Source: Dyella_B sp036746095 (GTDB lineage Bacteria > Pseudomonadota > Gammaproteobacteria > Xanthomonadales > Rhodanobacteraceae). From it: a stretch of DNA of 64,000 nt. Below, piece by piece: positions 19,557 through 27,072 of this stretch. The translations under genes and the position numbers were made by a program. The stretch's first letter is position 1; every line of letters starts with the position of its first letter. The stretch covers positions 3,323 through 67,322 of the forward strand of contig NZ_DAIOEU010000021.1 in the NCBI RefSeq assembly GCF_036746095.1, read 5' to 3'. The notes beneath the pieces are model-generated. The model saw only the letters and a list, made by a program, of their open reading frames with translations, searched no databases and had not been told where the DNA came from.

Positions 19557-20082
19557 TCTCGCCCCCTTTGCGGCTATTTGTCTCCAGATTCCTCAGCTCA
19601 ATGAGATTGTTCGCAACCTCGAAACGCCGTTTCGCCTGGTTTGGCCGTTTCGCTTTGATCTTGCGGCGTCTCTCATATTGACTCACCATTTTGACTACAG
19701 CAGCTTCGCAGTTTTGGCTGCTGCCTGCAGTCGTTGCAAAATATGCAACAACTGTTTCGACAGAGAGCCTTTTTTTTTCTGATGTTCGGTACATGTCTTG
19801 CCGAGCCCCAAATTGAGCTGTCAAGTATTCCTTGACAGCTGTGTTCGGTAGTTGACCAGTTTCTTGAGCGGAACTCGGCTCGATGTTTGACCGGTGTGCC
19901 CTTAGCGGTGCGATCAAACCGATAAAGATCGGGTGAGCGTCCTCGTCGTTGGTGCGAACTATTAAGTCTTTTTTTAAAGTTCCGTGATTCCTGCAGTCTG
20001 GCCACGCCGTGCCCGTGCCGCCTGCTTGGTAAGGCTCCTCAAAGATGCGATGCGGGTGCACTAGGTTCTGGTTTTTACTCAT
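19546..20082 (-). CDS. Unknown protein encoded between hsdM and hsdS
   Basis: A 178-residue protein I do not recognise. The ATG at 20082 overlaps the hsdM stop by 8 bases and the end overlaps hsdS by 11, so it is embedded in the operon. It is hydrophilic with no signal peptide or membrane segment; the N-terminal half contains LIVRTNDEDAHPIFIGLIAP and the C-terminal third is basic and lysine/arginine rich (YERRRKIKAKRPNQAKRR). A nucleic-acid-binding or antirestriction-like role would fit the position and charge, but that is inference. Like hsdS it is AT-richer than its neighbours. It appears intact. Confidence 0.65.
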   Translation of the reverse strand: MSKNQNLVHPHRIFEEPYQAGGTGTAWPDCRNHGTLKKDLIVRTNDEDAHPIFIGLIAPLRAHRSNIEPSSAQETGQLPNTAVKEYLTAQFGARQDMYRTSEKKRLSVETVVAYFATTAGSSQNCEAAVVKMVSQYERRRKIKAKRPNQAKRRFEVANNLIELRNLETNSRKGGENAS

Positions 20083-21583
20083 AGCCAAGCTCCTTCAAGT
20101 ACACCGCCATCTGCTCTTCCAGCTTGGCCAGCTCCGCCTTCAACTGCTGCCGCTCCTTGCGCACCGCCATCAGGTCAATCTCTTCTTCTTCCTCAAACGT
20201 ATCGACGTAGCGCGGGATATTGAGGTTGTAGTCGTTGTCGGCGATCTCTTTCGGGCGGGCAAGGTAGGCGTACTTGTCGACGTTCTTGCGTGCCTTGACC
20301 GTATCCAGAATGCGTTGCAGGTCGCTTTCGCGCAGGTAGTTCTGGTTTTTTCCATCCTGATAGTTGCGGCTGGCGTCGACGAACAGCACGTTCTCGTCCT
20401 GCTTCTTCTTGCGAAAGACCAGGATGGCGGCGGGAATGCCGGTGCCGTAGAACAGTTTTTCCGGCAGGCCGATCACCACGTCCAGCAGGTTTTCGTCGAT
20501 CAACTGTTTGCGGATGCGGCCTTCGGCGGCGCCACGGAACAGCACGCCATGCGGTACCACCACGGCCATGCGGCCGCTCTTGGGTTTCATGCTTTCGATC
20601 ATGTGCAGGATGAAGGCGTAGTCGCCTTTGGTGCGCGGCGGCACGCCGCGGCGGAAGCGGTGATAAGGATCCTTGTCGGCGTTTTCGTGGCCCCACTTTT
20701 CCAGGGAGAATGGCGGATTGGCGACGACGATGTCGAAATGCCTGAGGCCGTTGCCGTCCAGCAGCTTCGGATTGCGCAGCGTGTCGCCCCATTCGATCTT
20801 GTGGTTGTCCTCGCCGTGCAGAAACATGTTCATCTTTGCCATGGCCCAGGTGCTGCCGATGGCTTCCTGCCCGAACAGCGCGTATTTACGCGTATTGCTA
20901 CGGTCGCGGATAAACCGGCCGCATTTCATCAGCAACGAGCCTGAGCCGCAGGTGGGGTCGCAGATCTCCTCCCCTGGCCTGGGTTCCATCAGGCGCGCTA
21001 TCAGCGTGGATACCTCCGGTGGGGTGTAGTACTCGCCGGCCTTCTTGCCGGCGCCCGCGGCGAATCTGCTGATCAGGTACTCGTAGGCGTTGCCGATGAT
21101 GTCGAGCTGGCCGACGCGGCTGGGGCGCAGGTTGAGTTCGGGCTTGATGAAGTCTTCCAGCAGCAGGCGCAGGATGTCGTTTTTCTGTTGTTCCTCGCCC
21201 AGCTTGTTGGAATTGAAGCTGATGTCCTGGAACACGTCGTGCAGTTTGCTGATGTTGGCGTCTTCGATCGCATGCAGGGCCTTGTCGATGCGCTCGCCAT
21301 TGCCGGGCAGGTGGCGCTGCTCGTACAGCGTGTAGAAGTTGGCTTGCGGCGGCAGCACGAAACGCTCGCTCTTGAGCATTTCCTCGATCAGTTCCGGGTG
21401 GTTGCCATATTTCGCCTTGTATTCGTCGTAGTGGTCCTGCCATACGTCGGAGACATATTTCAGGAACAGCATGGAGAGCACGTATTCCTTGTACACGCTG
21501 GCATCCACGGTGCCGCGGAAGGTGTCGCAGGCGGCCCATACGGCGTTGTTGATGGTGTCCTGGCGGATGTCGAGGTTGTTCAT
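20075..21583 (-). CDS. hsdM: Type I restriction-modification methyltransferase subunit M
   Basis: A 502-residue N6-adenine DNA methyltransferase. An N-terminal helical HsdM_N domain (1-150) precedes the catalytic domain with the SAM motif DPTCGSGSLL (209-218) and catalytic motif NPPF (289-292, in VVANPPFSLEKWG). The C-terminus ends in a coiled coil (LEEQMAVYLKELGYE) that contacts S. The length is normal. It follows a half-S-like gene by 16 bases and overlaps the next gene by 8. With S alone it would methylate host DNA; with R it forms the restriction complex. Confidence 0.96.
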   Translation of the reverse strand: MNNLDIRQDTINNAVWAACDTFRGTVDASVYKEYVLSMLFLKYVSDVWQDHYDEYKAKYGNHPELIEEMLKSERFVLPPQANFYTLYEQRHLPGNGERIDKALHAIEDANISKLHDVFQDISFNSNKLGEEQQKNDILRLLLEDFIKPELNLRPSRVGQLDIIGNAYEYLISRFAAGAGKKAGEYYTPPEVSTLIARLMEPRPGEEICDPTCGSGSLLMKCGRFIRDRSNTRKYALFGQEAIGSTWAMAKMNMFLHGEDNHKIEWGDTLRNPKLLDGNGLRHFDIVVANPPFSLEKWGHENADKDPYHRFRRGVPPRTKGDYAFILHMIESMKPKSGRMAVVVPHGVLFRGAAEGRIRKQLIDENLLDVVIGLPEKLFYGTGIPAAILVFRKKKQDENVLFVDASRNYQDGKNQNYLRESDLQRILDTVKARKNVDKYAYLARPKEIADNDYNLNIPRYVDTFEEEEEIDLMAVRKERQQLKAELAKLEEQMAVYLKELGYE

Positions 21584-21599
21584 GGGTTTTCCGTGGGCA

Positions 21600-22187
21600 T
21601 TACGTAAGCAGGCGCTCGGCCAGCAGCGCGAGTTCGGTGTCGCGGTTCTTGATCAGGCTTTCCAGATGGCAGCGCTCGGCCTGGGCGATACGGCCGAGTT
21701 CGATGGCCGCATGCTGCTGGGCGAGTGGAAGGATACGGATTGGCGTCTGTTCAAGCACGCCCCGCCGAATGCTGAGCTGATGGCTTCCTTCCGCCGATTG
21801 CCGCAGATAACGCTGCGCCGGTGGCTGGTTCAGCTGCCACGCAAGAAAGGCGGGTAGAAGACGGCCAGGCTGCGTGACGCGGATGACGTAGATATGCGGC
21901 GTGCACACCGTGCGCGGGGGAGGAGCGGTCATCAGGCTGGCGTAGGTGTGTGGGCCGCGGGCGATGAAGAGCACGTCCTGGTCCAGTAGCCAGTCCGGCT
22001 CCCTGCGGCTGGGCAATTCGGTAACCAGCAGATTGTTTCGGTCCTTGAGGCCAGTGCGACTCAGGTCGCTGATCTGCACGACGTGGACGGAGCCGGTCGC
22101 CCGCGCTGGAACGGCGCCGCGAAAGGGGTACCCGAGGCGAAGGTCTGCGACATGGCCTAAGGGTGTGGTTTTTGCTTCATTCAACAT
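21600..22187 (-). CDS. Half-size HsdS-like target-recognition protein
   Basis: A 195-residue protein resembling one half of a type I specificity subunit: a single target-recognition-like domain (TPLGHVADLRLGYPFRG, then VQISDLSRTGLKDRNNL) and one conserved segment PIRILPLAQQHAAIELGRIA followed by a helix. It is the first gene of the hsd operon, upstream of hsdM. Several starts are possible (TTG 22226, ATG 22202, ATG 22187); I favour 22187 because the candidate -10 element of the operon overlaps the other starts. It may dimerise to give a second, symmetric specificity, or regulate the operon by DNA binding; neither is shown. Confidence 0.75.
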   Translation of the reverse strand: MLNEAKTTPLGHVADLRLGYPFRGAVPARATGSVHVVQISDLSRTGLKDRNNLLVTELPSRREPDWLLDQDVLFIARGPHTYASLMTAPPPRTVCTPHIYVIRVTQPGRLLPAFLAWQLNQPPAQRYLRQSAEGSHQLSIRRGVLEQTPIRILPLAQQHAAIELGRIAQAERCHLESLIKNRDTELALLAERLLT

Positions 22188-22233
22188 GATGCAAATAATC
22201 ATGCTTGACGCATATGGGAGCGTCAACTAAATT
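22185..22233. promoter_or_regulatory. Overlapping divergent promoters with palindromic core (hsd operon / 22278 gene)
   Basis: Inverted repeat TTGACGC (22205-22211) and GCGTCAA (22220-22226) supplies a -35 on each strand. On the + strand TTGACG is followed after 17 bases by TAAATT (22228-22233); on the - strand TTGACG (22226-22221) is followed after 17 bases by CATGAT (22203-22198). A second inverted repeat, CATGAT-N7-ATCATG (22185-22203), covers the hsd start. The - strand transcript would begin only a few bases before the ATG at 22187, so it would be nearly leaderless. A single regulator bound at the centre could switch both directions. Confidence 0.6.
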
Positions 22234-22277
22234 TTCTCCATCCCACATGATGTAATTTTTCTAGAGGCGAGGAGCCC

Positions 22278-22538
22278 ATGGCAGATAAAAAAGCTGAGCC
22301 ACTGCATGGTTATCTGCTGTCGGAACAAGGCTTCCACGAGCTTTCGGCGATCAGCGCGCAACTGCGGCTGATGGCAGAGATCACTTATGGATTCGCGCAC
22401 GAAGGGAAATACAGCGGCCACCTTCTTATCCGGCGGGAGGTAATGGGGTGGTATTTCGAAGAGCTCGGTGTACTGATCGATGAAGTGCTGAGCGCCCTTA
22501 CGCCTGCCAACAACGACTTTTCTCCGCCGCTGCATTGA
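22278..22538 (+). CDS. Small protein, possibly XAC0095-like
   Basis: An 86-residue soluble protein divergent from the hsd operon. A GGCGAGGAG ribosome-binding site lies before the ATG and a good sigma-70-like promoter about 45 bases upstream. The GYLLSEQGFHELSAISAQL segment recalls the small XAC0095-type proteins of xanthomonads, which have no assigned function; that assignment is from memory of the pattern and is weak. No helix-turn-helix is evident, so it is not an obvious C-protein for the restriction system despite its position. Confidence 0.65.
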   Translation: MADKKAEPLHGYLLSEQGFHELSAISAQLRLMAEITYGFAHEGKYSGHLLIRREVMGWYFEELGVLIDEVLSALTPANNDFSPPLH

Positions 22539-22583
22539 GTACGTACGGCAACGCCGCGCACCAATGGGCTCCACTCGACGTGC

Positions 22584-22600
22584 TGCACTGCAACGGTGCA
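22584..22600. promoter_or_regulatory. Candidate NtrC enhancer site
   Basis: The 17-mer TGCACTGCAACGGTGCA matches 11 of the 14 fixed positions of the enterobacterial NtrC consensus TGCACCAnnnTGGTGCA. Its centre is about 130 bases upstream of the transcription start predicted from the sigma-54 promoter at 22696, a usual enhancer distance. Confidence 0.6.
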
Positions 22601-22695
22601 AGCGGGTGCCCCATAGCCCTGCGCTGGTGCGCGATGGCACGCCCTTTCGGGTAATGGACGCGTAAAAACCCCAGGAAAATCAGCACTTACTCCGC

Positions 22696-22720
22696 TGGCA
22701 CAAATGATGCAACGCATCAT
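22696..22720 (+). promoter_or_regulatory. Candidate sigma-54 promoter of the nitrate operon with overlapping palindrome
   Basis: TGGCAC (22696-22701) and TGCA (22708-22711) place the invariant GG and GC exactly 10 bases apart, as in the -24/-12 consensus TGGCACG-N4-TTGCW. A perfect inverted repeat ATGATGC-AAC-GCATCAT (22704-22720) overlaps the -12 element and the start site and could be a repressor operator. The transporter ATG is 79 bases beyond. Confidence 0.6.
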
Positions 22721-22798
22721 GCATCAAGGCCCGCCGATCAGCGTTTGCGCGACGGACGGGTTTGCAGGGTCAGGCAAGTCTTCAGTGCGGGGTAGGGC

Positions 22799-24136
22799 AT
22801 GTCGAGCAAAGCTACGCGGATCGAATTGTTTCATCTGCGCACGCCACCCATGCGTGCGTTCCATTTGAGCTGGCTGGCGTTTTTTGCCTGTTTTTTCGCC
22901 TGGTTCGCGGTGGCGCCGTTGATGCCGTTGATCAAGGGCGAGTTTCACCTGAGCAAGGATCAGCTTGCCAACATCAGCATCGCCGCGGTGGCGGTGACGG
23001 TGTTTGGACGGCTGATCGTGGGGCCGTTGTGCGATCGCTTCGGGCCACGGCGCACCTACACGTGGCTGTTGCTGATCAGTGCCGTGCCGGTATTTGGCAT
23101 TGCCTTTGCGCACAGCTATGCCTCGTTCCTGTTCTTTCGCCTGGCCATTGGCATCGCGGGCGCGGGCTTCGTGATCACGCAGTACCACACCTCGGTGATG
23201 TTCGCGCCGAACGTGGTGGGTACCGCGAATGCCGCGGCTGCCGGCTGGGGTAACGCCGGCGGCGGCGTCGCGCAATCGGTAATGCCGTGGGTGCTTGGCG
23301 CAGTCATCGGCTTGGGCGTGCAGCATGCATGGGGCTGGCGCGCGGCGATGTTCGTGCCGGGCACGCTGATGCTGATCGTGGCGGCGCTGTACTGGCGCCA
23401 TGCGCAGGATTGCCCGCAGGGCGATTACTGCGATTTGCGCGCACGCGGCGTGATGCCAGACACGGGCAAGGCCGGCGGATGGCAGGTGTTCCTGGCGGCG
23501 GTGAAGAATTACCGCGTGTGGATGCTGTTCGTCACGTATGCCGGTTGTTTCGGCATCGAGCTGTTCGTGCATGGCGTCGCGGTCAGCTATTACGTCGATC
23601 GCTTCGGCATGGATCTGCAACATGCGGGGATGGCCGCCGGTTGCTTTGGCCTGCTGGCGTTGTTCGCGCGCGCGGTTGGCGGCATCGCATCCGATCGCCT
23701 GGCGTGTCGTCACGGCCTGGCGGCGCGCACCTGGTTGCTAGCCGCACTGATGCTCGGCGAAGGCTTGGGCTTGCTGTGGTTCTCCAGTGCGCAGGCGGCA
23801 GATACCGCGGTTGCGGCGATGATCGCCTTCGGCCTGTTCACGCACATGGCCTGCGGTTCGACGTACGCGCTGGTGCCATTCGTGGATCGCAAGGCACTGG
23901 GCGGCGTGGCCGGCATCATCGGCGCGGGCGGCAATGTCGGCGCGGTGGCGGCGGGTTTCCTGCTCAAGAGCACCGGTTCGGTGCAGCACACCTTCGCACT
24001 GCTCGGAGGTTTTGTGATCGCCGGTTCCTTGTGCGCGCTGGCGGTGCGCTTCAGCGCCGAGCACACCGCGCGCGAAGAGCAGCTTTACCGGGAAGCGATG
24101 AGCCAGCAACAGGCGACGTCGCGGTTCGCGGCATGA
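22799..24136 (+). CDS. Nitrate/nitrite transporter (NarK/NrtP family MFS)
   Basis: A 445-residue inner-membrane permease with about 12 membrane segments. The nitrate signature is clear: AGFVITQYHTSVMFAPNVVG followed by the glycine-rich AAAGWGNAGGG, and a second GVAGIIGAGGNVG in the C-terminal half. It is the first gene of the assimilatory nitrate operon, 16 bases before nirB, so nitrate uptake is the likely role. A GGGGTAGGG ribosome-binding site precedes the ATG. Predicted control is by sigma-54 and NtrC from the upstream region, meaning induction under nitrogen limitation. Confidence 0.93.
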   Translation: MSSKATRIELFHLRTPPMRAFHLSWLAFFACFFAWFAVAPLMPLIKGEFHLSKDQLANISIAAVAVTVFGRLIVGPLCDRFGPRRTYTWLLLISAVPVFGIAFAHSYASFLFFRLAIGIAGAGFVITQYHTSVMFAPNVVGTANAAAAGWGNAGGGVAQSVMPWVLGAVIGLGVQHAWGWRAAMFVPGTLMLIVAALYWRHAQDCPQGDYCDLRARGVMPDTGKAGGWQVFLAAVKNYRVWMLFVTYAGCFGIELFVHGVAVSYYVDRFGMDLQHAGMAAGCFGLLALFARAVGGIASDRLACRHGLAARTWLLAALMLGEGLGLLWFSSAQAADTAVAAMIAFGLFTHMACGSTYALVPFVDRKALGGVAGIIGAGGNVGAVAAGFLLKSTGSVQHTFALLGGFVIAGSLCALAVRFSAEHTAREEQLYREAMSQQQATSRFAA

Positions 24137-24152
24137 ACGGGGAGGGCGCAGC

Positions 24153-26717
24153 ATGGCAATGAAATTACTGGTGATCGGCAACGGCATGGTCGGGCACAAG
24201 TTGCTCGAAGAGCTGATGGAGCGGCAGCCGCCGGGCCTGGACATCACCGTGTTGTGCGAGGAAAGCCGGCCCGCTTACGACCGCGTGCATTTGTCGGAAT
24301 TCTTCAGCGGCAAGAGCGCGGACGATCTTTCGCTGGTCAAACCCGGCTTTTTCGATCAACCCGGTGTGACCTTGCGCCTTACCGCACGCGCCGTACAGAT
24401 CGACCGCCAGCAAAAGCGCGTCGCCACGGCCGATGGCGACGTGATCGCCTACGACAAGATCGTGCTCGCCACCGGCTCCAAGCCATTCGTGCCGCCGATC
24501 CCGGGTAACGAGCGTGCCGGCTGCTTTGTCTATCGCACCATCGACGACCTGCTGGCGATGCAGGCATGGGGCAAGCGTTCCAAGGTCGGTGTGGTGGTGG
24601 GCGGAGGCTTGCTTGGCCTGGAATGCGCCAAGGCGCTGCGCGATCTCGGCCTGGAAACCCATGTGGTGGAATTCGCACCGCGCTTGATGGCGGTACAGGT
24701 GGACGATATCGGTGGCCAGATCCTGCGGCGGAAGATCGAGGAACTGGGCGTCACCGTGCACACCGGCAAGAGCACGCAGGAAATCGTCGATGGCGCAAGC
24801 GCGCACCATCGCATGAAGTTTGCCGACGGCAGCTATCTGGATGCCGACATGATCGTGTTCTCCGCCGGCATTCGCCCGCGCGATGAATTGGGGCGTGCAT
24901 GCGAACTGGGTGTGGGCGAACGCGGCGGCATCCACGTCGACAATTACTGCCGCACGCGCGACTGGGACGTCTATGCGATCGGCGAATGCGCGTACTGGGG
25001 TGGCAAGACCTTCGGCCTGGTCGCACCCGGTTACGACATGGCGCGTGTGGTGGCGGCGCACCTGAGCGCCTTGCTGGAACGCAAGCACGCGTTGCAATTG
25101 CCCGAATTCGTGGGCGCGGACATGTCCACCAAGCTGAAGCTGATGGGCGTGGATGTTGCCAGCCTGGGCGATGCGCACGGCACGACACCGGGCAGTCGCA
25201 GCTATCAGTTCAGCGACGAACGCCGGCAGGTCTACAAGAAACTGGTGGTGTCGGGTGATGGCAAGCAATTGCTCGGCGGCGTGCTGGTGGGCGACGCCAG
25301 CGAATACGGCACGCTGCTGCAGATGATGCTCAATGGCATCGAACTGCCGGCGTCGCCGGAGTTCCTGATCCTGCCCACGCCGGATGGCAGCGCCAAGCCC
25401 GGCCTGGGCGTGGATGCGCTGCCGGCTTCCGCGCAGATCTGCTCGTGCAACAACGTTTCCAAAGGACAGCTGTGCGAGGCGGTCTGCGCCGGTGCGGCAT
25501 CCATCGGCGACCTGAAGACCGTCACCAAGGCCGGCACTACCTGCGGCGGTTGCGTGCCGCTGGTCACGCAGATCATGAAGGCGGAGATGAAACGCCAGGG
25601 CCTGGCGGTGAACAACCACCTGTGCGAGCACTTCGCCTATTCGCGCCAGGAGCTGTATCACCTGGTGCGGGTGGAACGCATCAGGCACTTCGATGAACTG
25701 CTTGCTCGCCACGGCAAGGGCCTGGGCTGCGATATCTGCAAGCCGGTGGCGGCCAGCATTCTCGCTTCCTGCTGGAATGCGTTCGTGCTGCAGAAAGAGC
25801 ACGCATCGCTGCAGGATTCCAACGATTACTTCCTCGCCAACATCCAGAAAGACGGCACCTATTCGGTGGTGCCGCGCATGGCCGGTGGCGAAGTGACGCC
25901 GGACGGCCTGATCGCCGTCGGCGCGATCGCCAAGAAATACGGGCTCTACACCAAGATCACCGGTGGCCAGCGCGTGGACATGTTCGGCGCGCGGCTGGAG
26001 CAACTGCCGTTGATCTGGGAGGAACTGATCGCCGCCGGCTTCGAATCCGGCCATGCCTACGGCAAGTCGCTGCGCACGGTGAAATCCTGCGTGGGTTCGA
26101 CCTGGTGTCGCTATGGGGTGCAGGATTCGGTCGGTGCCGCGATCGACCTGGAAAACCGCTACAAGGGCCTGCGTTCCCCGCATAAACTGAAAATGGCCGT
26201 GTCCGGCTGCACGCGCGAATGCGCCGAAGCGCAAGGCAAGGACGTGGGCGTGATCGCCACCGAAAAAGGCTGGAATCTCTACGTGTGCGGCAACGGTGGC
26301 ATGAAGCCGCGCCATGCCGAGTTGCTCGCGGGCGATCTCGATACGCCGACGCTGATCAAGTACATCGACCGCTTCCTGATGTTCTACATCCGCACCGCCG
26401 ATCGCCTGCAACGCACCAGCGTGTGGCGCGACAACCTGGAAGGCGGGCTGGATTACCTCAAGGACGTGGTCGTGCACGACAAGCTCGGTATTGCCGCCGA
26501 ACTGGAAGCGGAAATGCAGCTCGTCATCGACACTTACGAATGCGAATGGAAGAAAGCCGTCACCGATCCGCAGACGCGCAGGCGCTTCCAGCATTTCGTC
26601 AACAGCCATGAGCAAGACCGCAACGTGGTGTTCGTGCCGGAGCGTGGCCAGATCCGCCCGGCCACGCTGGATGAAAAACGCAGCCGGCACATTCCCGCCA
26701 GCGTGATGACGGAGTAA
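24153..26717 (+). CDS. nirB: Assimilatory nitrite reductase [NAD(P)H] large subunit
   Basis: An 854-residue cytoplasmic flavo-sirohaem enzyme reducing nitrite to ammonium. The N-terminal FAD/NAD(P) oxidoreductase domain starts LLVIGNGMVGHKLLEEL and carries VVVGGGLLGLECAKAL for the pyridine nucleotide. BFD-like [2Fe-2S] cysteines lie in CSCNNVSKGQLCEA and TCGGCVP. The C-terminal sirohaem/[4Fe-4S] domain shows GSTWCRYG and SGCTRECAEAQ, four cysteines in the family pattern. The gene is followed after 4 bases by nirD. The sirohaem is presumably made by the cysG gene in this window. Confidence 0.97.
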   Translation: MAMKLLVIGNGMVGHKLLEELMERQPPGLDITVLCEESRPAYDRVHLSEFFSGKSADDLSLVKPGFFDQPGVTLRLTARAVQIDRQQKRVATADGDVIAYDKIVLATGSKPFVPPIPGNERAGCFVYRTIDDLLAMQAWGKRSKVGVVVGGGLLGLECAKALRDLGLETHVVEFAPRLMAVQVDDIGGQILRRKIEELGVTVHTGKSTQEIVDGASAHHRMKFADGSYLDADMIVFSAGIRPRDELGRACELGVGERGGIHVDNYCRTRDWDVYAIGECAYWGGKTFGLVAPGYDMARVVAAHLSALLERKHALQLPEFVGADMSTKLKLMGVDVASLGDAHGTTPGSRSYQFSDERRQVYKKLVVSGDGKQLLGGVLVGDASEYGTLLQMMLNGIELPASPEFLILPTPDGSAKPGLGVDALPASAQICSCNNVSKGQLCEAVCAGAASIGDLKTVTKAGTTCGGCVPLVTQIMKAEMKRQGLAVNNHLCEHFAYSRQELYHLVRVERIRHFDELLARHGKGLGCDICKPVAASILASCWNAFVLQKEHASLQDSNDYFLANIQKDGTYSVVPRMAGGEVTPDGLIAVGAIAKKYGLYTKITGGQRVDMFGARLEQLPLIWEELIAAGFESGHAYGKSLRTVKSCVGSTWCRYGVQDSVGAAIDLENRYKGLRSPHKLKMAVSGCTRECAEAQGKDVGVIATEKGWNLYVCGNGGMKPRHAELLAGDLDTPTLIKYIDRFLMFYIRTADRLQRTSVWRDNLEGGLDYLKDVVVHDKLGIAAELEAEMQLVIDTYECEWKKAVTDPQTRRRFQHFVNSHEQDRNVVFVPERGQIRPATLDEKRSRHIPASVMTE

Positions 26718-26721
26718 CCCG

Positions 26722-27072
26722 ATGGAAGACGTGGTGACGGCGAAAGGCTGGACGTTGGTGTGCGATCTGGAGGACATCGTGTCCAACACCGGCGTGTGCG
26801 CCTTGGTGGATGACCAGCAAGTGGCGGTATTCCGGGTGGGCGAGCAGGCGCTTTACGCAATCGATAATTTCGATCCGAACGCGAATGCCTATGTGCTTTC
26901 GCGTGGCTTGATCGGCAGCCTGGGCGAGCGCGTCGTGGTTGCTTCACCGATCTACAAGCAGCACTTCGACCTGCGCACGGGTGAGTGTCTTGAAGCGCCG
27001 GAACACTCGGTGCGCGCGTGGCAGGTAAAACTCCAGCAAGGCCACGTGCTGCTGGGACAACCGCAACAATGA
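26722..27072 (+). CDS. nirD: Nitrite reductase [NAD(P)H] small subunit
   Basis: A 116-residue Rieske-like NirD subunit, partner of NirB. It starts 4 bases after nirB and shows the family pattern (WTLVCDLEDI, GVCALVDDQQVAVFRV, ALYAIDNFDP, SPIYKQHFDLRTGECL). As in other NirD proteins the Rieske fold does not retain a complete set of [2Fe-2S] ligands, so it is structural or modulatory. The next gene overlaps its stop by 4 bases. Confidence 0.95.
   Translation: MEDVVTAKGWTLVCDLEDIVSNTGVCALVDDQQVAVFRVGEQALYAIDNFDPNANAYVLSRGLIGSLGERVVVASPIYKQHFDLRTGECLEAPEHSVRAWQVKLQQGHVLLGQPQQ

Noticed and set aside
24165..26789. 874-codon open frame antisense to nirB
   Set aside because: It is the codon-bias shadow of nirB in high-GC DNA; its translation is His/Gln/Arg-rich with no family motifs, while nirB has all catalytic motifs.
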